Of a stretch of DNA of 64,000 nt, positions 45,007-52,877 are shown piece by piece. A program made the translations under genes and the position numbers. Origin of the DNA: JAUIET01 sp964352475 (lineage in GTDB: Bacteria > Pseudomonadota > Gammaproteobacteria > Pseudomonadales > JAUIET01); NCBI GenBank assembly GCA_964352475.1, contig CAYGSL010000013.1, positions 26,330 through 90,329 of the forward strand, in the 5' to 3' direction. Numbering within the stretch: position 1 is the stretch's first letter; every line of letters starts with the position of its first letter. The notes beneath the pieces are model-generated. The model worked only from the letters and a program-made list of their open reading frames with translations, made no database searches and was not told the origin of the DNA.

Positions 45007-46236
45007 ATGAATAGAAACGTAGAGATGCTAGACCCTGCGATCATGGGCAATGAAACGACTATGTATGGCCTATTCGACTATTTACGCAGTGAAGACCCGG
45101 TGAGCTACGTTGATCACGAAGACTTCGAGCCTTTCTGGGCAATCACCCGTCATGAAGACGTAAAGTTCATTTCGCAAAACAATAACCGCTTCCTCAACAA
45201 CCCTCGCACAGTGCTAATGCCAAGAGAGTTTGAGCAAGCCCTTCTGGATCAGTTTGGCACTCGAAACGGCCTGGAAACGCTGATTCACATGGACGAGCCC
45301 AAGCACAAAAAGCTTCGTGGTGTAACTCGCGAATGGTTTAAGCCTGGCCCCATAGGCAAACTTTCAGGCTCCGTAGAACGCATTGCAAAAGAGTTTGTGG
45401 ACAAGCTTGAAAATCTGGGAGGCGAATGCGATTTTGTCAGCGAAATTTCTTTGCTGTATCCGTTGCGCGTCATCATGTCCATCCTTGGCATTCCTGAAGA
45501 AAAAGAACCGATGATGCTTAAGCTCACTCAAGAGCTGTTTGGTTCGTCAGACCCAACTCAATCGCGAGGGGATGATCCAGAAACAAACATCACCGTGCTG
45601 CTGGACTTTTTCAGTTATTTTAAAAGCCTGGTGGAAGACAGAAAGACTAACCCACAAGACGATCTGGCCACAGTATTGGCCAACGCATTGGTTGATGGTG
45701 AGCCGATGGAGGAGCTGGATCAAATCAGCTATTTCATCATTGCAGCAACGGCAGGCCACGACACCACTGCAGCCACTGTAGGCGGCGGTATGAAAGCCTT
45801 GCTTGATCACCCGGAGCAACTGGCCAAACTGAAGGCTAACCCGGAATTATGCGCACAAGCAGCGAAAGAAATGATTCGCTACGTGTCGCCCGTTCGGCAC
45901 ATGATGCGAACCACCACGCAAGATGAGGTGTTTCAGGGTAAGAACATTGCGGCCGGTGAAAGCCTCTGCTTGTGGTATCCGTCGGCTAATAGAGACGCTG
46001 AAGCCATCAGCGATCCGGATGTGTTCGACATTGAACGAGACAATCGAAATCAACTCGCTTTCGGCTACGGCGGGCATATGTGCCTGGGCCAGCACCTTGC
46101 GATATTGGAGGTGGAGTTGTTCTTTAAGGAATTGTTACCCAGACTAAAACACATGGAAATCAGTGCCGACCCTGAGTATGTGCACGCAGTGTTTGTTGGC
46201 GGGCTTAAATCCATGCCAGTTCGTTACCAGTTTTGA
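45007..46236 (+). CDS. Cytochrome P450
   Basis: A 409-residue soluble bacterial P450. The I-helix oxygen motif AGHDTT is near residue 247, the ExxR motif is EMIRYVSP near 288, and the heme loop FGYGGHMCLGQHLA has its cysteine near 359. A P450 of this class hydroxylates a hydrophobic substrate and needs a ferredoxin and reductase, neither of which is in the window. It resembles the CYP families found in steroid, terpene or alkane degraders. The next gene starts 11 bases after its stop, so the two are co-transcribed. Confidence 0.92.
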   Translation: MNRNVEMLDPAIMGNETTMYGLFDYLRSEDPVSYVDHEDFEPFWAITRHEDVKFISQNNNRFLNNPRTVLMPREFEQALLDQFGTRNGLETLIHMDEPKHKKLRGVTREWFKPGPIGKLSGSVERIAKEFVDKLENLGGECDFVSEISLLYPLRVIMSILGIPEEKEPMMLKLTQELFGSSDPTQSRGDDPETNITVLLDFFSYFKSLVEDRKTNPQDDLATVLANALVDGEPMEELDQISYFIIAATAGHDTTAATVGGGMKALLDHPEQLAKLKANPELCAQAAKEMIRYVSPVRHMMRTTTQDEVFQGKNIAAGESLCLWYPSANRDAEAISDPDVFDIERDNRNQLAFGYGGHMCLGQHLAILEVELFFKELLPRLKHMEISADPEYVHAVFVGGLKSMPVRYQF

Positions 46237-46246
46237 GGCACACATT

Positions 46247-46675
46247 ATGAGCAACACACAAAAACTGGAGCGCGAATTCTTTCGAATGCTCAATGCGGTT
46301 GTAGAGCCCGCAGTACGTAAAGGAATAGGCTCGCCCAGATTTGTACCCGGTGGCTTGATTGTGCTGGAAACCACGGGGCACAAATCCGGGAAAACCAAGA
46401 GCACGCCGCTGGCGGCAACTCGGTTGGGACAATACGTATTTGTTAGCACCTTCCGTGGCGAAAGGTCACACTGGATTAAAAACCTTGAGAAACAACCCAA
46501 GGCTGTTTACTACCTGGCTGGAAAACCACGCAATACCAAAGCGTTTGTGATGAAACAAGGCAAGCGCTATCGCAAACCGAAATCATTGCCGGCATTTATT
46601 GGCAAGATCACTGATTTTTTGGCTCCGTATACAAAAGCCGGCTGGGTGTTTGTGGTGCTAGCGCCCGTCAACTAG
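46247..46675 (+). CDS. DDN-like nitroreductase/deazaflavin-dependent family protein
   Basis: A 142-residue split-barrel protein of the DDN (PF04075-type) family, with GLIVLETTGHKSGKTKSTPL and FVSTFRGERSHWIKNL. Actinobacterial members use the deazaflavin F420. Many proteobacterial relatives occur in organisms not known to make F420, so the cofactor here is unclear. I chose the ATG at 46247 because the frame upstream lies inside the P450 gene. It is probably translated from the P450 transcript and may reduce a product of the same pathway. Confidence 0.8.
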   Translation: MSNTQKLEREFFRMLNAVVEPAVRKGIGSPRFVPGGLIVLETTGHKSGKTKSTPLAATRLGQYVFVSTFRGERSHWIKNLEKQPKAVYYLAGKPRNTKAFVMKQGKRYRKPKSLPAFIGKITDFLAPYTKAGWVFVVLAPVN

Positions 46676-46698
46676 ACGCTTGCGAAACAAGCGTCTAG
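46672..46698. terminator. Hairpin between convergent genes
   Basis: CTAGACGCTTG (46672-46682) and CAAGCGTCTAG (46688-46698) pair perfectly over 11 bases with a CGAAA loop. The stem includes the stop codon of the DDN-like gene. There is no T-tract, so it may work as a bidirectional barrier rather than a classical terminator. Confidence 0.5.
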
Positions 46699-46713
46699 CC
46701 AAGCAGTGTGGCA

Positions 46714-47178
46714 TCAGCCCGTTATAGCCATACCCAACCATTCCGCTACCAGGGCAGGCGTTTCTTCGCCTTCAATCTCAACAGTGATTTTCTGGGTGCT
46801 TAAAAAACGGTTTTCGTCCTTACGATCCACGTTGATAAGTTCGGCATGTGCTCGAATTCGCTTGCCTGCACGCACGGGTGCTAAAAAGCGAATTTTATCG
46901 AAACCGTAGTTTATGCCCATCACAGTGTTTTCTGGCGCCACGCCAATTTCTTCACTTAGCTTGACCAGCATCGACAAGGTTAGAAAACCGTGGGCAATGG
47001 TGCCACCAAACGGTGTTTCGGCGGCTTTCTCTTCATCAATGTGAATGTACTGATGATCTTCAGTGCAGTCCGCGAAGGTGTTAATCCTATCCTGGTCGAT
47101 GGTGATCCATGGGCTGGGTTCAGATTTTAAGCCAACCTGGTCAACCATCTGCTCTTTATCAACGAATGTCTTTGCCAT
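46714..47178 (-). CDS. MaoC family (R)-enoyl-CoA hydratase-like protein
   Basis: A 154-residue hot-dog protein. The hydratase-2 motif is present as CTEDHQYIHID (catalytic Asp and His), followed by FGGTIAHGFLTLSM. It would hydrate trans-2-enoyl-CoA to the 3-hydroxyacyl-CoA in beta-oxidation or side-chain breakdown. The frame is open to 47229, but the ATG at 47178 has AAAGGAA upstream, and the longer start would fall within the palindrome at 47212-47236. That palindrome lies 34 bases before the ATG and probably overlaps the promoter. Confidence 0.85.
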   Translation of the reverse strand: MAKTFVDKEQMVDQVGLKSEPSPWITIDQDRINTFADCTEDHQYIHIDEEKAAETPFGGTIAHGFLTLSMLVKLSEEIGVAPENTVMGINYGFDKIRFLAPVRAGKRIRAHAELINVDRKDENRFLSTQKITVEIEGEETPALVAEWLGMAITG

Positions 47179-47211
47179 TATGCGTTCCTTTCTTGAATTA
47201 GGATGTGTGGA

Positions 47212-47236
47212 TATTATGGCATATATCATGCCAATA
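47212..47236. promoter_or_regulatory. Candidate operator, site 2 of a shared palindrome
   Basis: The left half TATTATGGCAT and right half ATGCCAATA are separated by five bases; the inner TGGCAT/ATGCCA arms are perfect. The same architecture occurs at 51693-51717 and, less closely, at 39232-39256. It lies 34 bases before the MaoC start. Confidence 0.5.
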
Positions 47237-47299
47237 CACGAGGCAGGGAAACAAGTGGATCAATTCGCTTGATCCGCTGTGCTCCCGCAGCACCGTTCT

Positions 47300-47454
47300 T
47301 CAGGCGGCCAGAGAAAAACCTTCGTAGTTATTCTCAACAATCTGATTGCATTGTTCGTAATAGGTATCAAACCCATGCCTCTCATCTTGTGCAATGCCAG
47401 CACTCCCGCAAAGCATGCACCAAAAATCGCCACGTCATGTGTTTCCGTCATCAT
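47300..47454 (-). pseudogene. Internally deleted Baeyer-Villiger monooxygenase relic
   Basis: Read on the minus strand, it opens with THDVAIFGACFAGVLALHKM, the N-terminal FAD-binding sequence of a Baeyer-Villiger/flavin monooxygenase with a spoiled GxGxxG. After about 30 codons, a change of frame gives YYEQCNQIVENNYEGFSLAA then a stop, which matches the usual C-terminus of these enzymes (a CDEVAANGYEGF-type ending). The central roughly 500 codons are gone. The original frame instead runs on to 47260 without similarity. This is a deletion scar and not a functional small protein. Confidence 0.65.
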
Positions 47455-47488
47455 TATGTCTGCCTGGTAAATTCTTATGCTGGGTAAT

Positions 47489-48310
47489 CTATTGGCTCAT
47501 CACAAACCCGCCATTGGGTGAAATCACCTGACCTGTCATAAACTTCGCCTCATCGCTGGCCAGATACACCGCTGGCCACGCGATGTCATCGGTGTCACCG
47601 AAACGCAGCATAGGCGTTTGGGCCTCAAGCAAGCTGCGCGCTTCCCCAAACGGTGCGACAAGATCGGTGTCGATATAACCGGGTGCTAGCGCGTTAACCC
47701 GTATGCCGCGCGTCACCACCTCGCGCGCGATTGAACGCGTTAGACCCATGATTCCTGCCTTGGCTGCGCAGTAGTGTGGCGAGATACCGCCTGTTGAGCC
47801 CATTATCGAACCCATATTTATAATGCAGCCCGACATTTGCGGATTCATAATCTTTAGCGCTTCGCGTGAGCAAAAAAACGTGCCATTGAGGTGAATACCT
47901 AGCATGCGATGCCATTGTTCATCTGTTATTTCAACAGTTACATCAGCATGGGTTTCAATTGGGCCGCCCGCCTGTAACTCCGCCATCTGTTGAAAAGGAA
48001 CTTCCGTCAACCTGCGCGTTTGCTCCTCGCTGCTGCCGTCAAACGCAATGCCAGCATTATTGACCAATATATCCAGCCGTCCGAATTCAGTGCTCACGCG
48101 TTCGAACATTTCACGCACCGCTTCTGAATTGCTGACATCGGCAACCATCGCCGTACCCTCTACTTCATCTGCCATGTGCTCCGCGGGCTCTGCGCGTACA
48201 TCGTTGATGATCAGCTGGGCACCCTCTTCTTTAAAACGCCTGGCAATTTGCGCACCGATCCCGGCACCCGCGCCGGTGATAAGTGCGATCTTGTTATCTA
48301 GTCTGCCCAT
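47489..48310 (-). CDS. Short-chain dehydrogenase/reductase
   Basis: A 273-residue classical SDR, with TGAGAGIGAQIARRFKEEG at about residues 12-30, NNAGIAFDG near 87, INMGSIMGSTGG and catalytic YCAAK near 178. An insert between the NNAG segment and the active site (about 95-130) is longer than usual, as seen in SDRs for bulky substrates. It lies 17 bases downstream of the TauD gene and is probably in its operon. The substrate is unknown. Confidence 0.87.
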   Translation of the reverse strand: MGRLDNKIALITGAGAGIGAQIARRFKEEGAQLIINDVRAEPAEHMADEVEGTAMVADVSNSEAVREMFERVSTEFGRLDILVNNAGIAFDGSSEEQTRRLTEVPFQQMAELQAGGPIETHADVTVEITDEQWHRMLGIHLNGTFFCSREALKIMNPQMSGCIINMGSIMGSTGGISPHYCAAKAGIMGLTRSIAREVVTRGIRVNALAPGYIDTDLVAPFGEARSLLEAQTPMLRFGDTDDIAWPAVYLASDEAKFMTGQVISPNGGFVMSQ

Positions 48311-48327
48311 GTAAGCTGTACTCCCAA

Positions 48328-49224
48328 TTATTGTTTGTTCGAGTTTTCCTTTAAGAATGTACGCAATGCTTCGTCACGCCACATTTTCGCGCTAAAAATA
48401 TCCTGATAAGGCGTATAAGGCGAAGTTGAAGCCGCCTCAGGGAAATCACCCATTACCGTTACGCGCTGTATCACCCGCTCGCCTTCAAAATCGTTGAGCA
48501 CACTGTGTTGGGTGCAGCGGTTATCCCACATGGCAATGGTTCCTTCGCTCCAGCGATACCTAAGGCCAAAACGATCACGAGTGGCATGGCGGGTTAAATA
48601 GGCAAGCAATGTGTTGCTCTCTTCCAGGCTTAGTTCTACCAAACGCCGGGTGAAATGCTCGTTAACGTACAGAGACTTTCGGCCCGTAACGGGATGAACC
48701 CGAATAACGGGATGTATCGCCATTCTCTCAGGATGCCCATGCGGTGCGGCATCATGCAAGGCCGTCAGGCCCTCGCATAATTCCTGCATCGGCTTTGAAA
48801 GTTCATCATAGGCTTTGTACATATTCGCCCATTGAGTGTCACCACCTACCGAGGGGCAGGTTTTCATATGCAAAATAGAGAAAACGGCAGGCTCGGCCTG
48901 GCAGCTTAAGTCGCTGTGCCACTCGTCTGCGATGGCGCCCTGACCACCGCTGGCGTGCAATTCAAAGAATTCAGGTCGTTGCGCATCCAGTGATAAGTTG
49001 GGATGGCCTTCAAGCCGACCGAACAAGCGACCAAACGCAATGTGTTCGTCCGGTGTCAGATGCTGATCCGGGAAAAAAAGCACAAGATGTTCCGCAATGA
49101 GTTCAAGCACCCGTTCTGCTTCCTGCTCGCCAGCAGTCGACAGCTTAATGCCACGTATTTCCGCCCCCAGCGACCCGGAGACCGGTGCGACATCGATCTT
49201 TGTTGAATTCATAGCCATGATCAT
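48328..49224 (-). CDS. TauD/TfdA family 2-oxoglutarate dioxygenase, intact
   Basis: A 298-residue Fe(II)/2-oxoglutarate dioxygenase. It has VLFFPDQHLTPDEHIAFG, the first iron ligands in EWHSDLSCQ (about 101-109), GGDTQWANMYKAYD, the distal histidine in CTQHSV (about 241) and the 2-oxoglutarate arginine in VIQRVTV. Family members release sulfite from taurine, cleave alkyl sulfates (AtsK) or attack phenoxyacetates. The sulfatase gene upstream on the same strand favours a sulfur ester substrate, but this is inference. Unlike the copy at 22289 it has every expected ligand. Confidence 0.87.
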   Translation of the reverse strand: MIMAMNSTKIDVAPVSGSLGAEIRGIKLSTAGEQEAERVLELIAEHLVLFFPDQHLTPDEHIAFGRLFGRLEGHPNLSLDAQRPEFFELHASGGQGAIADEWHSDLSCQAEPAVFSILHMKTCPSVGGDTQWANMYKAYDELSKPMQELCEGLTALHDAAPHGHPERMAIHPVIRVHPVTGRKSLYVNEHFTRRLVELSLEESNTLLAYLTRHATRDRFGLRYRWSEGTIAMWDNRCTQHSVLNDFEGERVIQRVTVMGDFPEAASTSPYTPYQDIFSAKMWRDEALRTFLKENSNKQ

Positions 49225-49339
49225 TCGACCTTACATCAGCTCAGAGTAACTTGATAAGCCTCACTTCAGCAAGGGCCTACCGTAAGCCGCTATTGCAGCT
49301 CACGCCGATCACATATGATTAACTATTATGCAGGCTTGA

Positions 49340-51013
49340 TCAGTTCGGCCAGAAGATTAGTTCGTCACCTTCTTCAAAACGTTCTGCGAGAGTTTTGTCT
49401 ATAGCCACAGGCATTTCCGAACTGTACGGGTACAAGGGCCCTCTGGAAGCGGCCTGGTGCTCATCCAGTAATGCCCTTAATCGGGCCAGTTGCTCCGGGT
49501 TTTTATCCGCTAAATTGTTTTGCTCGGTTGGGTCTTGCGCCAAATTGTATAGCCAGGCTTTTTCAGGCCTTTGGGATACCTGCAACTTCCAGTCTTTATG
49601 TCGCACAATGCGGTAATAACCACTTTGCCAAAACAGGGTATCTCGCGACCAGTTGGTTTCTGATCTTCTGGCGTTGACTGTTAACGGCAGCAAGTTTTCG
49701 CCGTCGATTTCTATTTCTTCAGGCACGCTGGCACCGGCTGCTGCGGCCATTGTGGGCAGATAATCAATATGCGCTACCGGCTCGTTAACCACGGTACCGG
49801 GGTTTATGCGCGCTGGCCATCGCATAAAAAATGGTACACGAATGCCACCTTCAAACATCGACAGTTTCCAGCCACGATACGGCGCGTTAACCTCTGGCAA
49901 ACCGATATAGCCCGCACCACCGTTGTCGCTGGAGAACATAACAATCGTATTGTCAGCCAGACCTTCCTGTTCCAGAGTCTCCATCACTCGACCAACACTT
50001 CTGTCCAGAGCTCGCATCATCGCTGCATACACACGCAGCCGGTGCGGCTCGATATCGCCAACGGCCTCATAATCTTCCCGAGTCGCCTGCAAGGGTGTAT
50101 GTACCCCCCAGTGAGCAAGATATAAGAAGAATGGCCGATGCTTGTTATTTTTAATCACCTTTATCGATTCATCTGTCCAGTAGTCAGTAAGATAACCACC
50201 CGGCAGAAATCGCTCATCACCGCCGTTATTAAACGCGGCGGCATAAGTCATGCCCGCCCATAAGAAGCGATCAATTGGATCAAAATCCAGCTTGGCGTTA
50301 ACAACGTTAGGGTCATCTTCCGGCAGAAACAAACCGCTTGCCATCAGCAAACTGTCGTCAAAGCCCTGATCATTGGGCGCCAGACCTTCGGACCGGCCAA
50401 GATGCCATTTACCTATGTGCGCGGTGTAATAGCCTTGCAGCTTCAGAAGCTCGGCGATGGTCAGTTCCGAAGACGGTAAGCCCTGCCGCTCGTAAGGGAT
50501 TGCTGACTCCTCATCAGTACCACCCCCGGGCCTGGGTAGACCGTTGTCGATACTTGCCGCAACCATAGCCACTAGTGGGCGCATTCCGGTGGGCGTTGGC
50601 GTGAACTCAAATCCTGTTCGCGTTGGGTAGCGGCCAGTCATTATCATCGCACGCGATGGCGCGCACGTCGCATTGCCTGCATACGATTGCAGGAACATCG
50701 CACCATCTGCGGCCAACTGGTCGATGTTTGGTGTTTTAACTCGACCGCCAGCCACGCCGCCGCCAAACGTGGAAATATCATTCAGGCCCAAATCATCAGC
50801 CAATATCAGCACGATATTAGGCGGTCTTTCAGAAGCAGAGCTTGTTGCCTCTGAGGGTCCGATTTGCCAGTCATTCACCTTGTTGGGCTGAACCACATAT
50901 TCACTACTGGCGCGCTTCTTGGCCATTGCCAACACAAGGTCAACGCGATTAAACCAGGCGAGTGCAGCTATGCAGAGCGAAACCACAAACAGCGTTAACA
51001 GAATCTTTTTCAT
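49340..51013 (-). CDS. Type I sulfatase (arylsulfatase-like), membrane-anchored
   Basis: A 557-residue sulfatase. One N-terminal hydrophobic helix is followed by VLILADDLGLNDISTFGGG, the metal-binding aspartates. The formylglycine site CAPSRAMIMTGRYPTRTG lies near residues 115-132, with the cysteine-type core CxPSR. Further marks are HIGKWHLG near 197-204 and VMFSSDNGG near 363-371. It would hydrolyse sulfate esters in the periplasm once matured by a sulfatase-modifying enzyme, which is not in the window. It lies 17 bases downstream of the DUF1330-like gene, and the palindrome at 51693-51717 probably controls both. Confidence 0.9.
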   Translation of the reverse strand: MKKILLTLFVVSLCIAALAWFNRVDLVLAMAKKRASSEYVVQPNKVNDWQIGPSEATSSASERPPNIVLILADDLGLNDISTFGGGVAGGRVKTPNIDQLAADGAMFLQSYAGNATCAPSRAMIMTGRYPTRTGFEFTPTPTGMRPLVAMVAASIDNGLPRPGGGTDEESAIPYERQGLPSSELTIAELLKLQGYYTAHIGKWHLGRSEGLAPNDQGFDDSLLMASGLFLPEDDPNVVNAKLDFDPIDRFLWAGMTYAAAFNNGGDERFLPGGYLTDYWTDESIKVIKNNKHRPFFLYLAHWGVHTPLQATREDYEAVGDIEPHRLRVYAAMMRALDRSVGRVMETLEQEGLADNTIVMFSSDNGGAGYIGLPEVNAPYRGWKLSMFEGGIRVPFFMRWPARINPGTVVNEPVAHIDYLPTMAAAAGASVPEEIEIDGENLLPLTVNARRSETNWSRDTLFWQSGYYRIVRHKDWKLQVSQRPEKAWLYNLAQDPTEQNNLADKNPEQLARLRALLDEHQAASRGPLYPYSSEMPVAIDKTLAERFEEGDELIFWPN

Positions 51014-51030
51014 AACGATAAAATACCGAA

Positions 51031-51666
51031 TCAGCTTCGCTTAACAAGCAAGCGCACAACGAGTGCGATAGACAAGAGAATCAGGGCGAACAAGGTTCTC
51101 ACTGAAAACAAACTGATTTCAGGTTCAATGGGGAATACATGGGTTTGCTTAATTGACGCGAACTTATGCACCGCCAATCCGCTGCCAGCCATGCCCACAA
51201 TCATATCTAACATGTCTTTTACACTGCGGTAGCGAACAATGGCGGTCACGTCCCAGTCTCGCCAGTCATCGTCAATCATGAAGCTACCAATCACTGAGCC
51301 TTTCAAAATAGGCAGGCTGCCTCGTGACAGCAACTCTTTGATTACACCATTAGAGTAACGGGCATCAGCGGCAAGTGCATCAGTTTCCTTTGCCCAGGGA
51401 GAATCTTCGGGGTATGCAGCCTGCTCACGATACTTGATCAGGTTGACCATCAGAAATTCATTACCTGTGTCGAATTCACCCAGCCTTTGCATCAATACGG
51501 TGGTCTCGGCAACAGTCTCCGGATCGGATTTAGAGTATTCAGCCATCTCGCTAATATAGGCATCCAGCTCAGCGCTGGTGACTGGATCACCACTACCACC
51601 ATACCAAACAAACCATGCGCCATAGACAGCCAGTAACGTTGTGTAGAACACCTTCATTTCGATCAC
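51031..51666 (-). CDS. DUF1330/NIPSNAP-like protein with two membrane helices
   Basis: A 211-residue protein with a hydrophobic N-terminal segment and a C-terminal helix (LFALILLSIALVVRLLV). Between them is a likely dimeric alpha/beta-barrel domain: EFLMVNLIKYREQA resembles DUF1330-type proteins, and VIGSFMIDDDWRDWDVTAIVRYRS follows. No catalytic residue is evident. It heads the sulfatase operon and is preceded by the best copy of the shared palindrome, 27 bases before its ATG. Confidence 0.65.
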   Translation of the reverse strand: MIEMKVFYTTLLAVYGAWFVWYGGSGDPVTSAELDAYISEMAEYSKSDPETVAETTVLMQRLGEFDTGNEFLMVNLIKYREQAAYPEDSPWAKETDALAADARYSNGVIKELLSRGSLPILKGSVIGSFMIDDDWRDWDVTAIVRYRSVKDMLDMIVGMAGSGLAVHKFASIKQTHVFPIEPEISLFSVRTLFALILLSIALVVRLLVKRS

Positions 51667-51692
51667 CCTATCAAAGCGTGCGTTTTAAACTA

Positions 51693-51717
51693 TATTATGA
51701 CATTTTATATGTCAATA
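51693..51717. promoter_or_regulatory. Candidate operator, site 3 of a shared palindrome
   Basis: The left half TATTATGACAT and right half ATGTCAATA are separated by five bases; the arms TGACAT/ATGTCA are perfect. It matches the site at 47212-47236 at 19 of 25 or more positions by eye. It lies just upstream of the DUF1330-like gene and its sulfatase partner. Confidence 0.5.
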
Positions 51718-51831
51718 TTAACCAGCAACAGTATGCTTGACGCCACGCTACAATTGCCCAAAGTCTGTCTGACATAATACAAGCCAATGGTGAGTAATCA
51801 CTGAGAATAGTGGTTTGGAAGGAGTGAATAG

Positions 51832-52575
51832 ATGCCCAACAATTTCAACTGGCAACCACCAGAGCTGCACTACGAGCTTGATGAAAATGACATGCAGGTA
51901 GGTGCAGCGATTGAGGATTGGCAGGCACGCCCTCATCCACCCAAAACGATTATGACAGGGCAATACTGCCGTCTTGAGCCATTCTCTGCCGAGCATCATA
52001 CGGCCGATTTGTATAAGGCATTTGCTCTAGACACCGTTGGCCGTAACTGGGCCTACATGCCATACGGCCCATTTGATTCACTGGCAGAGTTTGAGGCCTG
52101 GGGTAGAAATACTTGCCTGGGTGAAGACCCGCTGTTTTACACCGTTATAGACGCTAACAGTGGCAAACCTGGCGGAGTTGCCAGCTACCTGCGGATAGCG
52201 CCAGCCATTGGCAGTATAGAGGTAGGGCACATTCACTTTTCGCCATTGTTGCAAGGCACCCGTATGGCCACTGAGGCAATGTATCTCATGATGCGCCGTG
52301 TATTCGATGAATTGGGTTATCGCCGATACGAATGGAAATGCAATGCACTCAACACGCCTTCTTGCAAGGCCGCCGAGCGATTCGGTTTTCAATTTGAAGG
52401 AATATTCCGGCAAGCGACTATTAGTAAGAACCGAAACCGGGATACGGCGTGGTATTCGATTCTCGATGAAGAATGGCCGCAACTAAAACTCGGTTTTGAG
52501 CAATGGCTTTCTGAAGAGAACTTTGATGATGTTGGTCAACAACTAAGATCTTTAAGAGAATGCTCTAATCGATAA
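51832..52575 (+). CDS. GNAT family N-acetyltransferase, RimJ/RimL-like
   Basis: A 247-residue acyltransferase. The N-terminal 40 residues are an extension, and the GNAT fold begins at YCRLEPFSAEHHTADLYKA. The acetyl-CoA loop region is HFSPLLQGTRMATEAMYLMM, followed by YEWKCNALNTPSCKAAERFGF, both typical of RimJ/RimL-type enzymes that modify amino groups. It has a strong GGAAGGAG ribosome-binding site (about 51816-51823). The substrate is unknown. It is unrelated in strand and spacing to the sulfatase operon. Confidence 0.85.
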   Translation: MPNNFNWQPPELHYELDENDMQVGAAIEDWQARPHPPKTIMTGQYCRLEPFSAEHHTADLYKAFALDTVGRNWAYMPYGPFDSLAEFEAWGRNTCLGEDPLFYTVIDANSGKPGGVASYLRIAPAIGSIEVGHIHFSPLLQGTRMATEAMYLMMRRVFDELGYRRYEWKCNALNTPSCKAAERFGFQFEGIFRQATISKNRNRDTAWYSILDEEWPQLKLGFEQWLSEENFDDVGQQLRSLRECSNR

Positions 52576-52603
52576 AGCTACTCCTAAGAAAATCGATGGC
52601 CGT

Positions 52604-52873
52604 TTAATCTGCCAACAATGAATGCCCATCCGGAAGTTGCCTTGCCATCCACAAGGCCAACTTATGCTTCATATTGGGCGTTGTAATCTTGTCTTTTGCC
52701 AGCGGCTGGATCAGGCCGTCGTGCACTAGTAACTTGTAGATAAACTCAACCTTCAGGTCTACTGAATCGTGCCCTTCGATTTCACCCGCGCCGCGCTTCT
52801 TGGCATATAGGCCACCTATCCTCAGGGCCTCTTTCATCAAGGCCGCTTCGTTTTTCAGTTTGGATTTTTTCAT
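52604..52873 (-). CDS. DUF5062 family small protein
   Basis: An 89-residue protein recognisable as DUF5062 from LKNEAALMKEALRIGGLYAKKRG and the C-terminal NMKHKLALWMARQLP. Its function is unknown. The frame extends upstream to 53026 inside the glyoxalase II gene, but the conserved sequence begins at MKKSKLKNE, so the ATG at 52873 is the start, four bases after the upstream gene's stop. It is probably the last gene of the VOC, glyoxalase II, DUF5062 operon. Confidence 0.75.
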   Translation of the reverse strand: MKKSKLKNEAALMKEALRIGGLYAKKRGAGEIEGHDSVDLKVEFIYKLLVHDGLIQPLAKDKITTPNMKHKLALWMARQLPDGHSLLAD

Positions 52874-52877
52874 GGGC

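Noticed and set aside
47260..47454. A 64-residue small protein gene
   Set aside because: Its start is a monooxygenase N-terminus and its continuation lacks similarity, while a shifted frame gives the matching C-terminus, so it is a deletion relic.
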